Shown: piece after piece, positions 43,041-50,327 of the stretch
How the letters are laid out: each line of letters opens with the position of its first letter
Numbering within the stretch: the first letter of the stretch is position 1
NCBI RefSeq assembly: GCF_013410115.1
Contig: NZ_JACCCV010000002.1
Span: 1,736,001 to 1,800,000 of the forward strand
Direction of reading: 5' to 3'
DNA length: 64,000 nucleotides
Source of the DNA: Tunturiibacter gelidiferens
Lineage (GTDB): Bacteria > Acidobacteriota > Terriglobia > Terriglobales > Acidobacteriaceae
Notes under the pieces: model-generated
Told to the model about the DNA's origin: nothing
Databases searched by the model: none
Seen by the model: only the letters and a program-made list of their open reading frames with translations
Made by a program: the position numbers and the translations under genes

Positions 43041-44162
43041 CTAACAGATCCGCGGCAGAGGATCGCCGACCAGCATGTCTACGATCCGACTGCCTCCGTA
43101 GCGAGTGATGACCAGAACTGCGTTGGCTGGCTCGACTCGAACCTGCCCAACAATCCGGGCTTCTTCACCACCCGCCGTCTGCTGCAACGAGTTCAACGCG
43201 ATGGCAGCATACTCCGGAGAAACTACAGCAAGAAACTGGCCTTCGTTCGCGATGTGGAGAGGATCCAATCCGAGGAGCTCGCAGGCGCCACGAACCGCAT
43301 CATGCATGGGGATCTCTTCCTCGAGCAATTCAATTCCCAGGCCACTATCGCGCGCCAGTTCATTGAGAGCGGTAGCTACGCCTCCGCGCGTCGGATCGCG
43401 CATCCAGTGAATTCCAGGGCCGCATTCTGCCGCCAGCGCTTCGACCAACGGCAGAACGGACCGCGTGTCGGAGTACAAATCTGCTTCGAAGTCGAGCTCA
43501 CCGCGCGCCAGAAGAATGGTGATTCCGTGATCGCCAATCGGACCGGATAAGAGGATCTTGTCGCCTGGACGCACCGAACGGGCATCGACTTTGACGCCAG
43601 GCAGCGGGGTACCGATCCCCGCGGTCGTGATATACATCCCGTCGGCTTTGCCGCGTTCGACCACCTTAGTATCTCCACCAGCCATCACGACTCCCGCCCG
43701 TTTAAGAGCTCCAGACATCGCGCGGACTTCGGCTTCGAGGTCCGCCGTAGGAAGGCCTTCTTCGAGAACGAAGGTCACGGTCATGGCAATGCCTTTGGCC
43801 CCGGAGACTGCGAGATCGTTCATAGTACCGTTGACGGCTAGTTCGCCGATTGAGCCACCGGGAAAATGTAAAGGCTTGACAACAAAGCTGTCGGTCGTGA
43901 AGGCGATTCGCGCACCCCCCACCTCGAGATGCGCGGCATCGCTTAGCGGCTCTCGAGAGGCGGGATACAGAAGCGGCGCAAACAGGCCCTCGACCAGTCT
44001 TCGGCTAGCCTTCCCACCGGCTCCGTGCGCCATTTCAATCTGAGGATCGCGAAATCGAACCACAGATGGCGAACTCGCAGCCGTAGTTTCAATCTTCAGG
44101 CCACGGAGCTGATCCTCGTCACCAGCGATTTGCGGTACTCGTAGTTGTAATATGCTGCGCAT
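43041..44162 (-). CDS. hypE: Hydrogenase maturation protein HypE
   Basis: Up to 373 aa. The core starts at EMAHGAGGKASRRLVEGLF and includes GDTKVVERGK and the conserved C-terminal PRIC, whose Cys accepts the carbamoyl group from HypF and is dehydrated to thiocyanate. The start is uncertain: the ATG at 44162 overlaps hypD by 67 nt and gives a long N-terminus. A CTG at 44099, overlapping the hypD stop as CTGA, would give 352 aa, closer to the usual length. An ATG at 44213 is also possible. The family assignment is secure. Confidence 0.93.
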   Translation of the reverse strand: MRSILQLRVPQIAGDEDQLRGLKIETTAASSPSVVRFRDPQIEMAHGAGGKASRRLVEGLFAPLLYPASREPLSDAAHLEVGGARIAFTTDSFVVKPLHFPGGSIGELAVNGTMNDLAVSGAKGIAMTVTFVLEEGLPTADLEAEVRAMSGALKRAGVVMAGGDTKVVERGKADGMYITTAGIGTPLPGVKVDARSVRPGDKILLSGPIGDHGITILLARGELDFEADLYSDTRSVLPLVEALAAECGPGIHWMRDPTRGGVATALNELARDSGLGIELLEEEIPMHDAVRGACELLGLDPLHIANEGQFLAVVSPEYAAIALNSLQQTAGGEEARIVGQVRVEPANAVLVITRYGGSRIVDMLVGDPLPRIC

Positions 44163-45223
44163 GAGCCCTCTGACGAAACCATAAGCGCACCGATTGGATG
44201 TTCGGGAGTGCACTCTTTCCCGAACAACTTACACTGCGCTGGTTTCAAAACGCCTTTTAGAACTTCTCCGCATTGCGCCGACTTCGGGTCCGTCACTCGT
44301 GTCTCCGGAACAGAGTAGCGTTGCTCGGCGTCCCAGGCGACATACTTTTCACGAATCCGCAATGCTGACTGGGAAATGAATCCAAGTCCGCGCCATTCAA
44401 AGTAAGGCCGCAGCTCGAAGACTTCGGCCATTGCCTTGAGAGCTGCGCGATTACCCTCCCATGGCACCACACGCTTGTATTGATTTTCGACTTTGGCCTC
44501 GCCCGCTTGTAGCTGCCTCAAAAGCATGATGATGGATTGCAGCAGATCCAGTGGCTCAAAGCCGGAAGTAACTACGGGTTTGCCTTCATTCCTGGCTATC
44601 CATTCATAAGGTCTGCAACCGATCACCGTTGAGACATGCCCTGGTCCGATGAACCCATCGAGACGCATATCCGGAGAATCGAGAATGGCGCGGATTGCAG
44701 GCACGATGGTGACGTGATTACAGAAGACAGAAAAATTATGGATACCCTCTGCCTTGGCGCTCATCAGCGTGAGCGCAGTGGAAGGAGCCGTAGTCTCAAA
44801 TCCGATCGCGAAGAAGATGACTTCCTTCTCTGGAAATTTTCTGGCCAGCTCTAACGCGTCCGCGGGGGAATATACAATCCGCACATCGGTTCCGCGAGCC
44901 TTGTGCTCCAGTGGGCTGCCGTGTGCTCCTGGTACTCGCATCATGTCGCCGAAGGCCGCGAAGATGGTGTTTGGGTCTTTGGCGATAGCCAATCCATCAT
45001 CGATCCTTCCCATGGGCAAGACGCAGACCGGACAGCCGGGGCCGTGGATGAGGTCGATATTGGAAGGCAGGATATCCTTGAGCCCGAAGCGATAGATGGC
45101 ATGCGTGTGGCCACCACATACTTCCATGATGCGGTAATGCCTCCTGGGATCGGCGAGACGGCGAATCTCTTCGGAGGCTTTGGTGATCAGTTCAGGGTCA
45201 CGAAATTCGTCCACATATTGCAT
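44096..45223 (-). CDS. hypD: Hydrogenase maturation protein HypD
   Basis: 375 aa from the ATG at 45223 (GGAG 7-8 nt upstream). It contains the hallmark Cys motifs: EVCGGHTHAI (about 36-45), GPGCPVCVLP (about 64-73), and C-terminal cysteines in SAQCGEVLKG, AQCKLFGKECTPEHPIGA and SSEGSCAAYY that ligate the Fe-S cluster. HypD with HypC assembles the Fe(CN)2CO unit. It follows hypC by 11 nt. Confidence 0.96.
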   Translation of the reverse strand: MQYVDEFRDPELITKASEEIRRLADPRRHYRIMEVCGGHTHAIYRFGLKDILPSNIDLIHGPGCPVCVLPMGRIDDGLAIAKDPNTIFAAFGDMMRVPGAHGSPLEHKARGTDVRIVYSPADALELARKFPEKEVIFFAIGFETTAPSTALTLMSAKAEGIHNFSVFCNHVTIVPAIRAILDSPDMRLDGFIGPGHVSTVIGCRPYEWIARNEGKPVVTSGFEPLDLLQSIIMLLRQLQAGEAKVENQYKRVVPWEGNRAALKAMAEVFELRPYFEWRGLGFISQSALRIREKYVAWDAEQRYSVPETRVTDPKSAQCGEVLKGVLKPAQCKLFGKECTPEHPIGALMVSSEGSCAAYYNYEYRKSLVTRISSVA

Positions 45224-45234
45224 GCTCAATCTCC

Positions 45235-45555
45235 CTAGGAGTAACGCGTCCCGTTCAGTGGGATCGGACCGGCGCGGTCGGCGCGGTCTTCGAGACCATA
45301 CCCCCGCACTTCTTCCATGACTTGTTCGACTTCGCCCAGAGCTGTGAGCAGGCGCATCTGCTCTGCGGCATCTTGCTCACTAATTTTGGACATAGCAAAT
45401 CCGACATGGATCAACACCCAGTCGCCGATCTTCGGCATGTCATCTTCGAGAAGGCCCAACTGGACCTTGCGCCGCACTCCGGTTACTTCCACGACGCCTA
45501 CAAGATTAGGACCGGCAACCAGCTCGATAATCTTGCCTGGTATGGCTAGGCACAT
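45235..45555 (-). CDS. hypC: Hydrogenase assembly chaperone HypC
   Basis: 106 aa. The N-terminal MCLAIPGKI carries the essential Cys2 that binds the iron unit and the large subunit. The fold continues with WVLIHVGFAMSKI. It is some 20-25 residues longer than typical HypC (about 80), with a charged, Gly/Asp-rich tail (GLEDRADRAGPIP). A chaperone for iron-ligand delivery, encoded immediately before hypD. Confidence 0.95.
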   Translation of the reverse strand: MCLAIPGKIIELVAGPNLVGVVEVTGVRRKVQLGLLEDDMPKIGDWVLIHVGFAMSKISEQDAAEQMRLLTALGEVEQVMEEVRGYGLEDRADRAGPIPLNGTRYS

Positions 45556-45607
45556 TGACTGACTCCCTTCCCGGACGCACGATTCTCTAACACGAAGTTC
45601 ATAGTTG

Positions 45608-46192
45608 TCACTCCTCTTCCCGCGCTACCATCTCGAAGGAGAACTTCAATTCATCCTTGAGTTTGATCGCTCCTCCCGCCACGGAGATCGGTTTGATCTC
45701 GTAGTCGGTTTGCTTCAGAGTGAAATCGCCCGACGCTCGCAGCATCGTCCCGAAGACAGCGACACGAGCAGTAACCGGCTGCCTACGTGTGACGCCGTGG
45801 AGCGCCAGGCTGCCGTCTAGAACGGTAGTGTACAAAGACTCTCCCATCCTGGTGATTGAGAGCATAGGTGCTTCGTAAACGATTTCGGGATACTTTGCCG
45901 TCTCCAACACTTGCTCGTTCATCAGCCTTTCGATCTCACGGCGATCTTTATCGGCGATGTCGTCCTGAACGCTCAGCGAATTCGCCTGGATGCTCATTTT
46001 GAATTCGCTGCCCTGGATCGCTTCCGGACTGAAGTTCACGTCGCCGCTGAAGTTGCGAACGCCGATAGTCGGATTGTGTCCCACTGCTGACAACAGTCCA
46101 GTGGCAAAGGCCTGCACCGTTAATCGACTCGCCCTTGCATCGACGACGTAATGAGCAAGCGTGGCTTTTGTCGTTTCCATTGAATTTGTCAC
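45608..46192 (-). CDS. YceI-family protein without signal peptide
   Basis: 194 aa (start GTG at 46192 or ATG at 46180). A lipocalin-like YceI beta-barrel is recognisable from HYVVDARASRLTVQAFATGL, VGHNPTIGVRNFSGDVNF, then TKYPEIVYEAP-like and YEIKPISVAGGAIKLKDELK. No signal peptide is present, unlike the usual periplasmic YceI. Family members bind isoprenoid lipids such as polyprenyl or quinone molecules. It is encoded within the hydrogenase accessory genes, next to a small membrane protein, so quinone handling for the enzyme is an attractive but untested idea. Confidence 0.82.
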   Translation of the reverse strand: MTNSMETTKATLAHYVVDARASRLTVQAFATGLLSAVGHNPTIGVRNFSGDVNFSPEAIQGSEFKMSIQANSLSVQDDIADKDRREIERLMNEQVLETAKYPEIVYEAPMLSITRMGESLYTTVLDGSLALHGVTRRQPVTARVAVFGTMLRASGDFTLKQTDYEIKPISVAGGAIKLKDELKFSFEMVAREEE

Positions 46193-46230
46193 ATGCTGCA
46201 GGCTCCATCCTGCTGCCGCGCCGGGTCTGT

Positions 46231-46443
46231 CTACATGGCCCGCATCTTTAGATAGCGTTGAACATCAGGCATCGCCACCTGGGCGAGATTGCCGATTCCT
46301 ATTTGGGACATATAACAGCGAATGGACGGATTGGAAAGAATCAATCCAGCTCCAAACACCACCAGGGCCACACCTCCCAGCATGTAAAGAGTTTCCTTAT
46401 CGCCTACTCCGTTGGTCGTTGATCCTTCCAGTTCCATCGACAT
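46231..46443 (-). CDS. Small membrane protein in hydrogenase operon
   Basis: 70 aa. An acidic, soluble N-terminus (about 1-18), one hydrophobic helix (about 19-38: LYMLGGVALVVFGAGLILS), and a C-terminal segment ending DVQRYLKMRAM. The end matches that of the 33-aa peptide downstream of hypB. It has no relative I can name. Situated between the maturation protease and YceI genes; it could anchor hydrogenase components to the membrane. Confidence 0.65.
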   Translation of the reverse strand: MSMELEGSTTNGVGDKETLYMLGGVALVVFGAGLILSNPSIRCYMSQIGIGNLAQVAMPDVQRYLKMRAM

Positions 46444-46480
46444 ATCGACTCTCCTTTGCCGCAGTTTCTTCAGGCAGCCC

Positions 46481-47302
46481 TCACACGGGGTCGCTTTCCA
46501 GGATTTTTTTTATCAACGTCTCGGTCGTCTTCACCGCTCGCTCCACAGCAACCTCAACAGGTTGACTAAGCCCCATATGCCCTTCGTCCCCGCCCAGCGT
46601 GGCCGGTTCGCAGCCAACCAATAGAATTCGTTTTAGAGGTCCATGCATTGCGCTCGCCATGCGCAGGACGTTCATCGGATGCATGCTATGCGGCTCAACG
46701 AAGTTGCCCGACGGTTCGGCAGCTTCGTTTGGGTCCAGTTCGACGACGGAGACTGTCCCCGGCGCTTGTCCGTGAGGATAGGCGTCGATAAGAATGGTGG
46801 TCTCATAACGGTCCTGTAGGGCGTAAACAAGGTCAAGGCCACGGATACCGAAATCAATGACGCGTACCTCTTCGGGCAGAGCGCAGCCCGAGAGGCGACG
46901 TACAACCTCCACTCCAAAGCCGTCATCTCCAAGGAAGATGTTGCCGATGCCGGCGATCAGAATACGGGGTTGCGAAACATTTTTTTTCTCACACTGTTCT
47001 TCTTCCGGGAGCGGTTCAACCTCGGTCACTTTGAAAAAGAAGCGATGCCCCGGCTGACGCAGCATCCCCAGGTCGCGGCCGGGATCGTCCTCGAGAACCA
47101 CACAGATGTGCTGCTGGCCTTCGTAGTCCTGTTCAAGGCTCTCGACAGTCGCGATCTGGCCGCGCAGCGCAAGGTCAAGTATGTCCCCACCCTCATGGGG
47201 ATTCAGACGAACGCGATGGCCTGTCCTTACCTCAGCTCCTCCAATTACCACATGGTCGACCTGCTCCTTATCTTCGAGAAGGCTCCACTCCCATTGATTC
47301 AT
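46481..47302 (-). CDS. Hydrogenase maturation protease with N-terminal extra domain
   Basis: 273 aa. Residues about 115-270 are a HupD/HyaD-type nickel-dependent protease: AGIGNIFLGDDGFGVEV (acidic nickel ligand), DFGIRGLDLVYAL, and EPHSMHPMNVL. It clips the C-terminal peptide of the large subunit after nickel insertion. The first ~105 residues form a separate beta-rich domain (VRLNPHEGGDILDLAL; DDPGRDLGMLRQPGHRFFF) that I associate with an independent hydrogenase-linked protein, so this looks like a gene fusion. Overlaps the preceding gene by 4 nt. Confidence 0.85.
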   Translation of the reverse strand: MNQWEWSLLEDKEQVDHVVIGGAEVRTGHRVRLNPHEGGDILDLALRGQIATVESLEQDYEGQQHICVVLEDDPGRDLGMLRQPGHRFFFKVTEVEPLPEEEQCEKKNVSQPRILIAGIGNIFLGDDGFGVEVVRRLSGCALPEEVRVIDFGIRGLDLVYALQDRYETTILIDAYPHGQAPGTVSVVELDPNEAAEPSGNFVEPHSMHPMNVLRMASAMHGPLKRILLVGCEPATLGGDEGHMGLSQPVEVAVERAVKTTETLIKKILESDPV

Positions 47303-48354
47303 CGCACCTCCTCCTTGAGCGGAGTCAACCCGCGCAACACACCATGAAGTTTCATGAACTGCTCTTCCGGCATCGTCTCAGTGCGTTCCAGAATCTCTCG
47401 TGCACGATCGTCGGATTGCCTCATCTCGCGCTTCTCATCGTCCGTCAGTGTAAGGATTCGCAGGGAGAGGATCTCGTCGATCTCGGTTGCGTCAAAGAGA
47501 TTACCCGCGCTCTCCGGAGCGATCTGCGGATAGTCATAGAGGATGATTGGCGACGAGAGCATCGTCTCCGCATGATCTCCAACCAGCACTGGCCATGTCC
47601 CGACGTTGTTGCACATGGCGGCAACATCTTTGAACTCCGCCGGAGGATCGAGCAAGGAGATGAACTCTCCCTGATCGATGCCCAGAATAGTATGGGCAGA
47701 CACCAGCGAGAACGCGAGTGCGTCTTCACGGTCCGTAGTTGCCAGAGATTCAAAGGGGGAGACATTGCGGACGCGGACCGTTACCCTGAAGACTCCGTCT
47801 GAGCTCTGTGTTGAACCGAACTGTATCGATGCAGTTAGATTCTCCCACTCGCGCACAATCACTCCGACGGCCCTTCCCTGCTCATCATGCAGATACTCAA
47901 AAATTTTCCCCGCAGGGAACGCCAGATATAGAGGAGCAAGCGACGAGAGCGACGCAGGATCGAGCGCGGCAGATGTGTATTCCCGTTCAACGGCCTCCTG
48001 CCATGGTTGAAATACACGGCTATCTACTTCGAGACGATCGACTATATCGAACTCCGGTTCAACGCCCTCAGGCTCCTCCTTTCCTGACGCGCGAAGCTTC
48101 CCGATTGAGCGCTGCACTATTTGCAAGAAACGTAGCTTCACGCTGAGCATTGTGGATGGAGTTGCCTTGAGCGGGCACTCGGTCTGCATCGTCCAGGCAT
48201 CAAATCCCTGCTGCAGTTCGCTGTAAGCCTGAGGGCTAAGCACTCCGAAGTTCCAACGTCGCTGATTTTTGACCGAAGACGGCCGATACGGATACAGCAT
48301 GTATCCCTCGTAGAGCACAGCCTCAGCGATCTTTTCCACCCGATCCAGATTCAC
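47299..48354 (-). CDS. Hydrogenase-operon protein of unknown function (351 aa)
   Basis: 351 aa, soluble, no signal peptide. It opens with KIAEAVLYEGYMLYPYRPSS and contains LVSAHTILGIDQGEFISLLD and TWPVLVGDHAETMLSSPIIL. I do not assign a Pfam family, though proteins of this type accompany actinobacterial-type hydrogenase operons. It overlaps both neighbours by 4 nt, so it is certainly within the operon. A structural or assembly role is likely; no catalytic motif is evident. Confidence 0.75.
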   Translation of the reverse strand: MNLDRVEKIAEAVLYEGYMLYPYRPSSVKNQRRWNFGVLSPQAYSELQQGFDAWTMQTECPLKATPSTMLSVKLRFLQIVQRSIGKLRASGKEEPEGVEPEFDIVDRLEVDSRVFQPWQEAVEREYTSAALDPASLSSLAPLYLAFPAGKIFEYLHDEQGRAVGVIVREWENLTASIQFGSTQSSDGVFRVTVRVRNVSPFESLATTDREDALAFSLVSAHTILGIDQGEFISLLDPPAEFKDVAAMCNNVGTWPVLVGDHAETMLSSPIILYDYPQIAPESAGNLFDATEIDEILSLRILTLTDDEKREMRQSDDRAREILERTETMPEEQFMKLHGVLRGLTPLKEEVR

Positions 48355-49001
48355 GATTTCACCGCCACTTCCATGGGGAGAACTTCTTCAAGCGTCTGCT
48401 CCCAGCTGGGAATACCGTGCTGCATCTTGTAGCGATAGAGCCGATCAAAGACATCCCGACGCAAACTCAGCCAGACATGATTGGGATAGTAGGAGTCCAT
48501 CATCTCGCGCCAGACCTTTACCGGGAGTTTGAATCTCGCCTCCTGCTCCCAGGAGATAGGCGCTACCTGCAGTCCGCTATCCGGCGGCGCATAGAAGACT
48601 GTCCCGCTAAAAAAGATATTGAGAGGAATATCACCATCCGTGAGCCCTTCAAAATATTTAGTGGCAGCGACATTAAAGTCGAAGGTGCAGGGGACGTGAA
48701 GATCGGCTACCGTAGTTGTGCCCGCGAAAGCAGGAATGACCATATTGAGGTTGGTCCAAAGCAGGCTGCGCAGCGTTTGGCTCCATCGGTCGGGCGTTCC
48801 GAAGAGGTCAAGCATGCGCTCTTGCTCCTCTGGAGCATAGCGTCGACGTGTGACTTCAATCTGAATTTGACAACGCAGAGCGATGGTATGGATCGACTCG
48901 TTAGCCGTGGCGTTCATGACCCTAAGTTTGAAAGCAAGTGTCGGCGCAGCTGCAAATGGAACAACGCTCGCGCCTTCGATCTGAAAGCTCAGGTCAGGCA
49001 T
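48351..49001 (-). CDS. DUF6084-family hydrogenase-associated protein
   Basis: 216 aa, soluble and beta-rich. It begins MPDLSFQIEGASVVPFAAAP and includes CQIQIEVTRRRYAPEEQERM and DLFGTPDRWSQTLRSLLW, the pattern of DUF6084. Such genes appear almost only in group 1h-type hydrogenase operons. Function unknown. It overlaps the DUF5947 gene by 8 nt and the 351-aa protein gene by 4 nt. Confidence 0.78.
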   Translation of the reverse strand: MPDLSFQIEGASVVPFAAAPTLAFKLRVMNATANESIHTIALRCQIQIEVTRRRYAPEEQERMLDLFGTPDRWSQTLRSLLWTNLNMVIPAFAGTTTVADLHVPCTFDFNVAATKYFEGLTDGDIPLNIFFSGTVFYAPPDSGLQVAPISWEQEARFKLPVKVWREMMDSYYPNHVWLSLRRDVFDRLYRYKMQHGIPSWEQTLEEVLPMEVAVKS

Positions 49002-49665
49002 TGGCTTCTCCGCTAACTACATCTGCCTTCGACCGCAAATCGGAGAAGAATCGCCCTATCTCTACCCAGACATCGGCCCCTCCGGAGAGTCCTCTCCAGT
49101 TGGTGCGGATTAGCCCCACTAATTTGTAACATTCATCGATCGGCGCGATGTAGTACTCGGCCTGAGTAAGCCCATGAGCATGGCCTACTCGGTTGACCAG
49201 CAGGGCCTCGACATCGGGCAAGAGGCAGCTTAGCGCTCGATTCCCATCTGCGATCTCATTCCATGCCTCGAGCGGCAGCAGCGATTCAACCGCGCCCGCT
49301 GGACTAGGATAGAGCGCGACAACTCTGCCCTCAATGCTAGAACGAAAGAAGAACGCCATATTGATCGGAATGAGCAGACTCTCCCACTGTCCGTCGGTCA
49401 TCTCGAGGTCGGTCAGGTACTGAGCACGTCGGGAGACACGCTTATACTTTGACTTCTCCATCCCGTCGAAGAGCATCGCGCATGCATCGCACGCACAGAG
49501 TATCTGCCGCGAACTCAGTTCCACCAGATGGGGGTGGTCCTGCGCAAGTCCGGCGCTGCATAACTCGCACTGCTCCAGCGGACGCGATGCGGAGCGCCTT
49601 GTGCGCGTGAACTGACGAAGTGCTCCGAAGGCCTGTTCGAATGGTGGCAGGGCCTCTTCATTCAT
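48994..49665 (-). CDS. DUF5947-family hydrogenase-associated protein
   Basis: 223 aa. It contains CELCSAGLAQDHPHLVELSS and ILCACDACAMLFD (about 33-68), two CxxC pairs with a zinc- or iron-binding look, followed by DGQWESLLIPINMAFFF and a C-terminal WVEIGRFFSDLR. This matches DUF5947, a companion of the DUF6084 protein in high-affinity hydrogenase operons. Its role is unknown; the Cys pairs suggest metal or cluster handling. Confidence 0.78.
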   Translation of the reverse strand: MNEEALPPFEQAFGALRQFTRTRRSASRPLEQCELCSAGLAQDHPHLVELSSRQILCACDACAMLFDGMEKSKYKRVSRRAQYLTDLEMTDGQWESLLIPINMAFFFRSSIEGRVVALYPSPAGAVESLLPLEAWNEIADGNRALSCLLPDVEALLVNRVGHAHGLTQAEYYIAPIDECYKLVGLIRTNWRGLSGGADVWVEIGRFFSDLRSKADVVSGEANA

Positions 49666-49698
49666 AGCGAACTCTTTTCGTCATGGTCGAAGGCGCTC

Positions 49699-50289
49699 TC
49701 AATCGACACCATCTCTTTCCAGGGAATTGCCGGTGCCTACCCCTGCAAGTCGCTGACCCAACAAGCTTTCCAATGTTACAAAGCCTACGGGCGTTGGCTC
49801 TTCCAGCCCCCGGACTTCTAGCGATGTCAGGTCCGGCGCAAACTCATACATCCCATCTTCCACAATCGACCGCAGATCGTTCGTAGAAGACCCGCAGTTA
49901 TGGCCGGAAGTCGACAGACGAACACGAACGGCGCCTTCCTGCAGGTCCTCAAGCTCAACCGTGCAGGAAAGTTTGCGTAGACGAGGGCGCATGCGCTCTA
50001 TCGCCTTCTGCACGCGGGTTTCCAGCTCGTCTGGATGGAGAGAGTAGAGCAACAGCAGGTTGCCAACGATTGGATCCTGCCCCATTTTGTCGACGATGCC
50101 GGGAGCAAAATTTCCAGCATCGAAGACGATCTCCATCGCCCGTTCCAGGCCTCTACCATGCACCTCCATAAGAAGTTGCAGTAACTCCCTGCCCGCAACC
50201 TTCGCGGCGCTATCCGGCAGCTCGTCAAACTGTGCGACCAACTTACCCAGCTGCCGAACCTGTTCCTGGAACTCTACGTCGTTAGCCAC
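49699..50289 (-). CDS. NifU-like C-terminal domain protein
   Basis: 196 aa. The first ~95 residues are helical. The second half is a NifU_C-like domain: RVRLSTSGHNCGSSTNDLRS replaces the usual CxxC scaffold motif by C-G-S-S, leaving one cysteine. Such proteins scaffold or transfer Fe-S clusters. Loss of the second Cys suggests a carrier that works as a dimer or with a partner. It is the first accessory gene after the hydrogenase large subunit, so service to the many clusters of the enzyme is likely. Confidence 0.78.
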   Translation of the reverse strand: MANDVEFQEQVRQLGKLVAQFDELPDSAAKVAGRELLQLLMEVHGRGLERAMEIVFDAGNFAPGIVDKMGQDPIVGNLLLLYSLHPDELETRVQKAIERMRPRLRKLSCTVELEDLQEGAVRVRLSTSGHNCGSSTNDLRSIVEDGMYEFAPDLTSLEVRGLEEPTPVGFVTLESLLGQRLAGVGTGNSLERDGVD

Positions 50290-50327
50290 ACGCCTCCTCC
50301 AACTCTCAATCGGTGATGAATAGAAAC

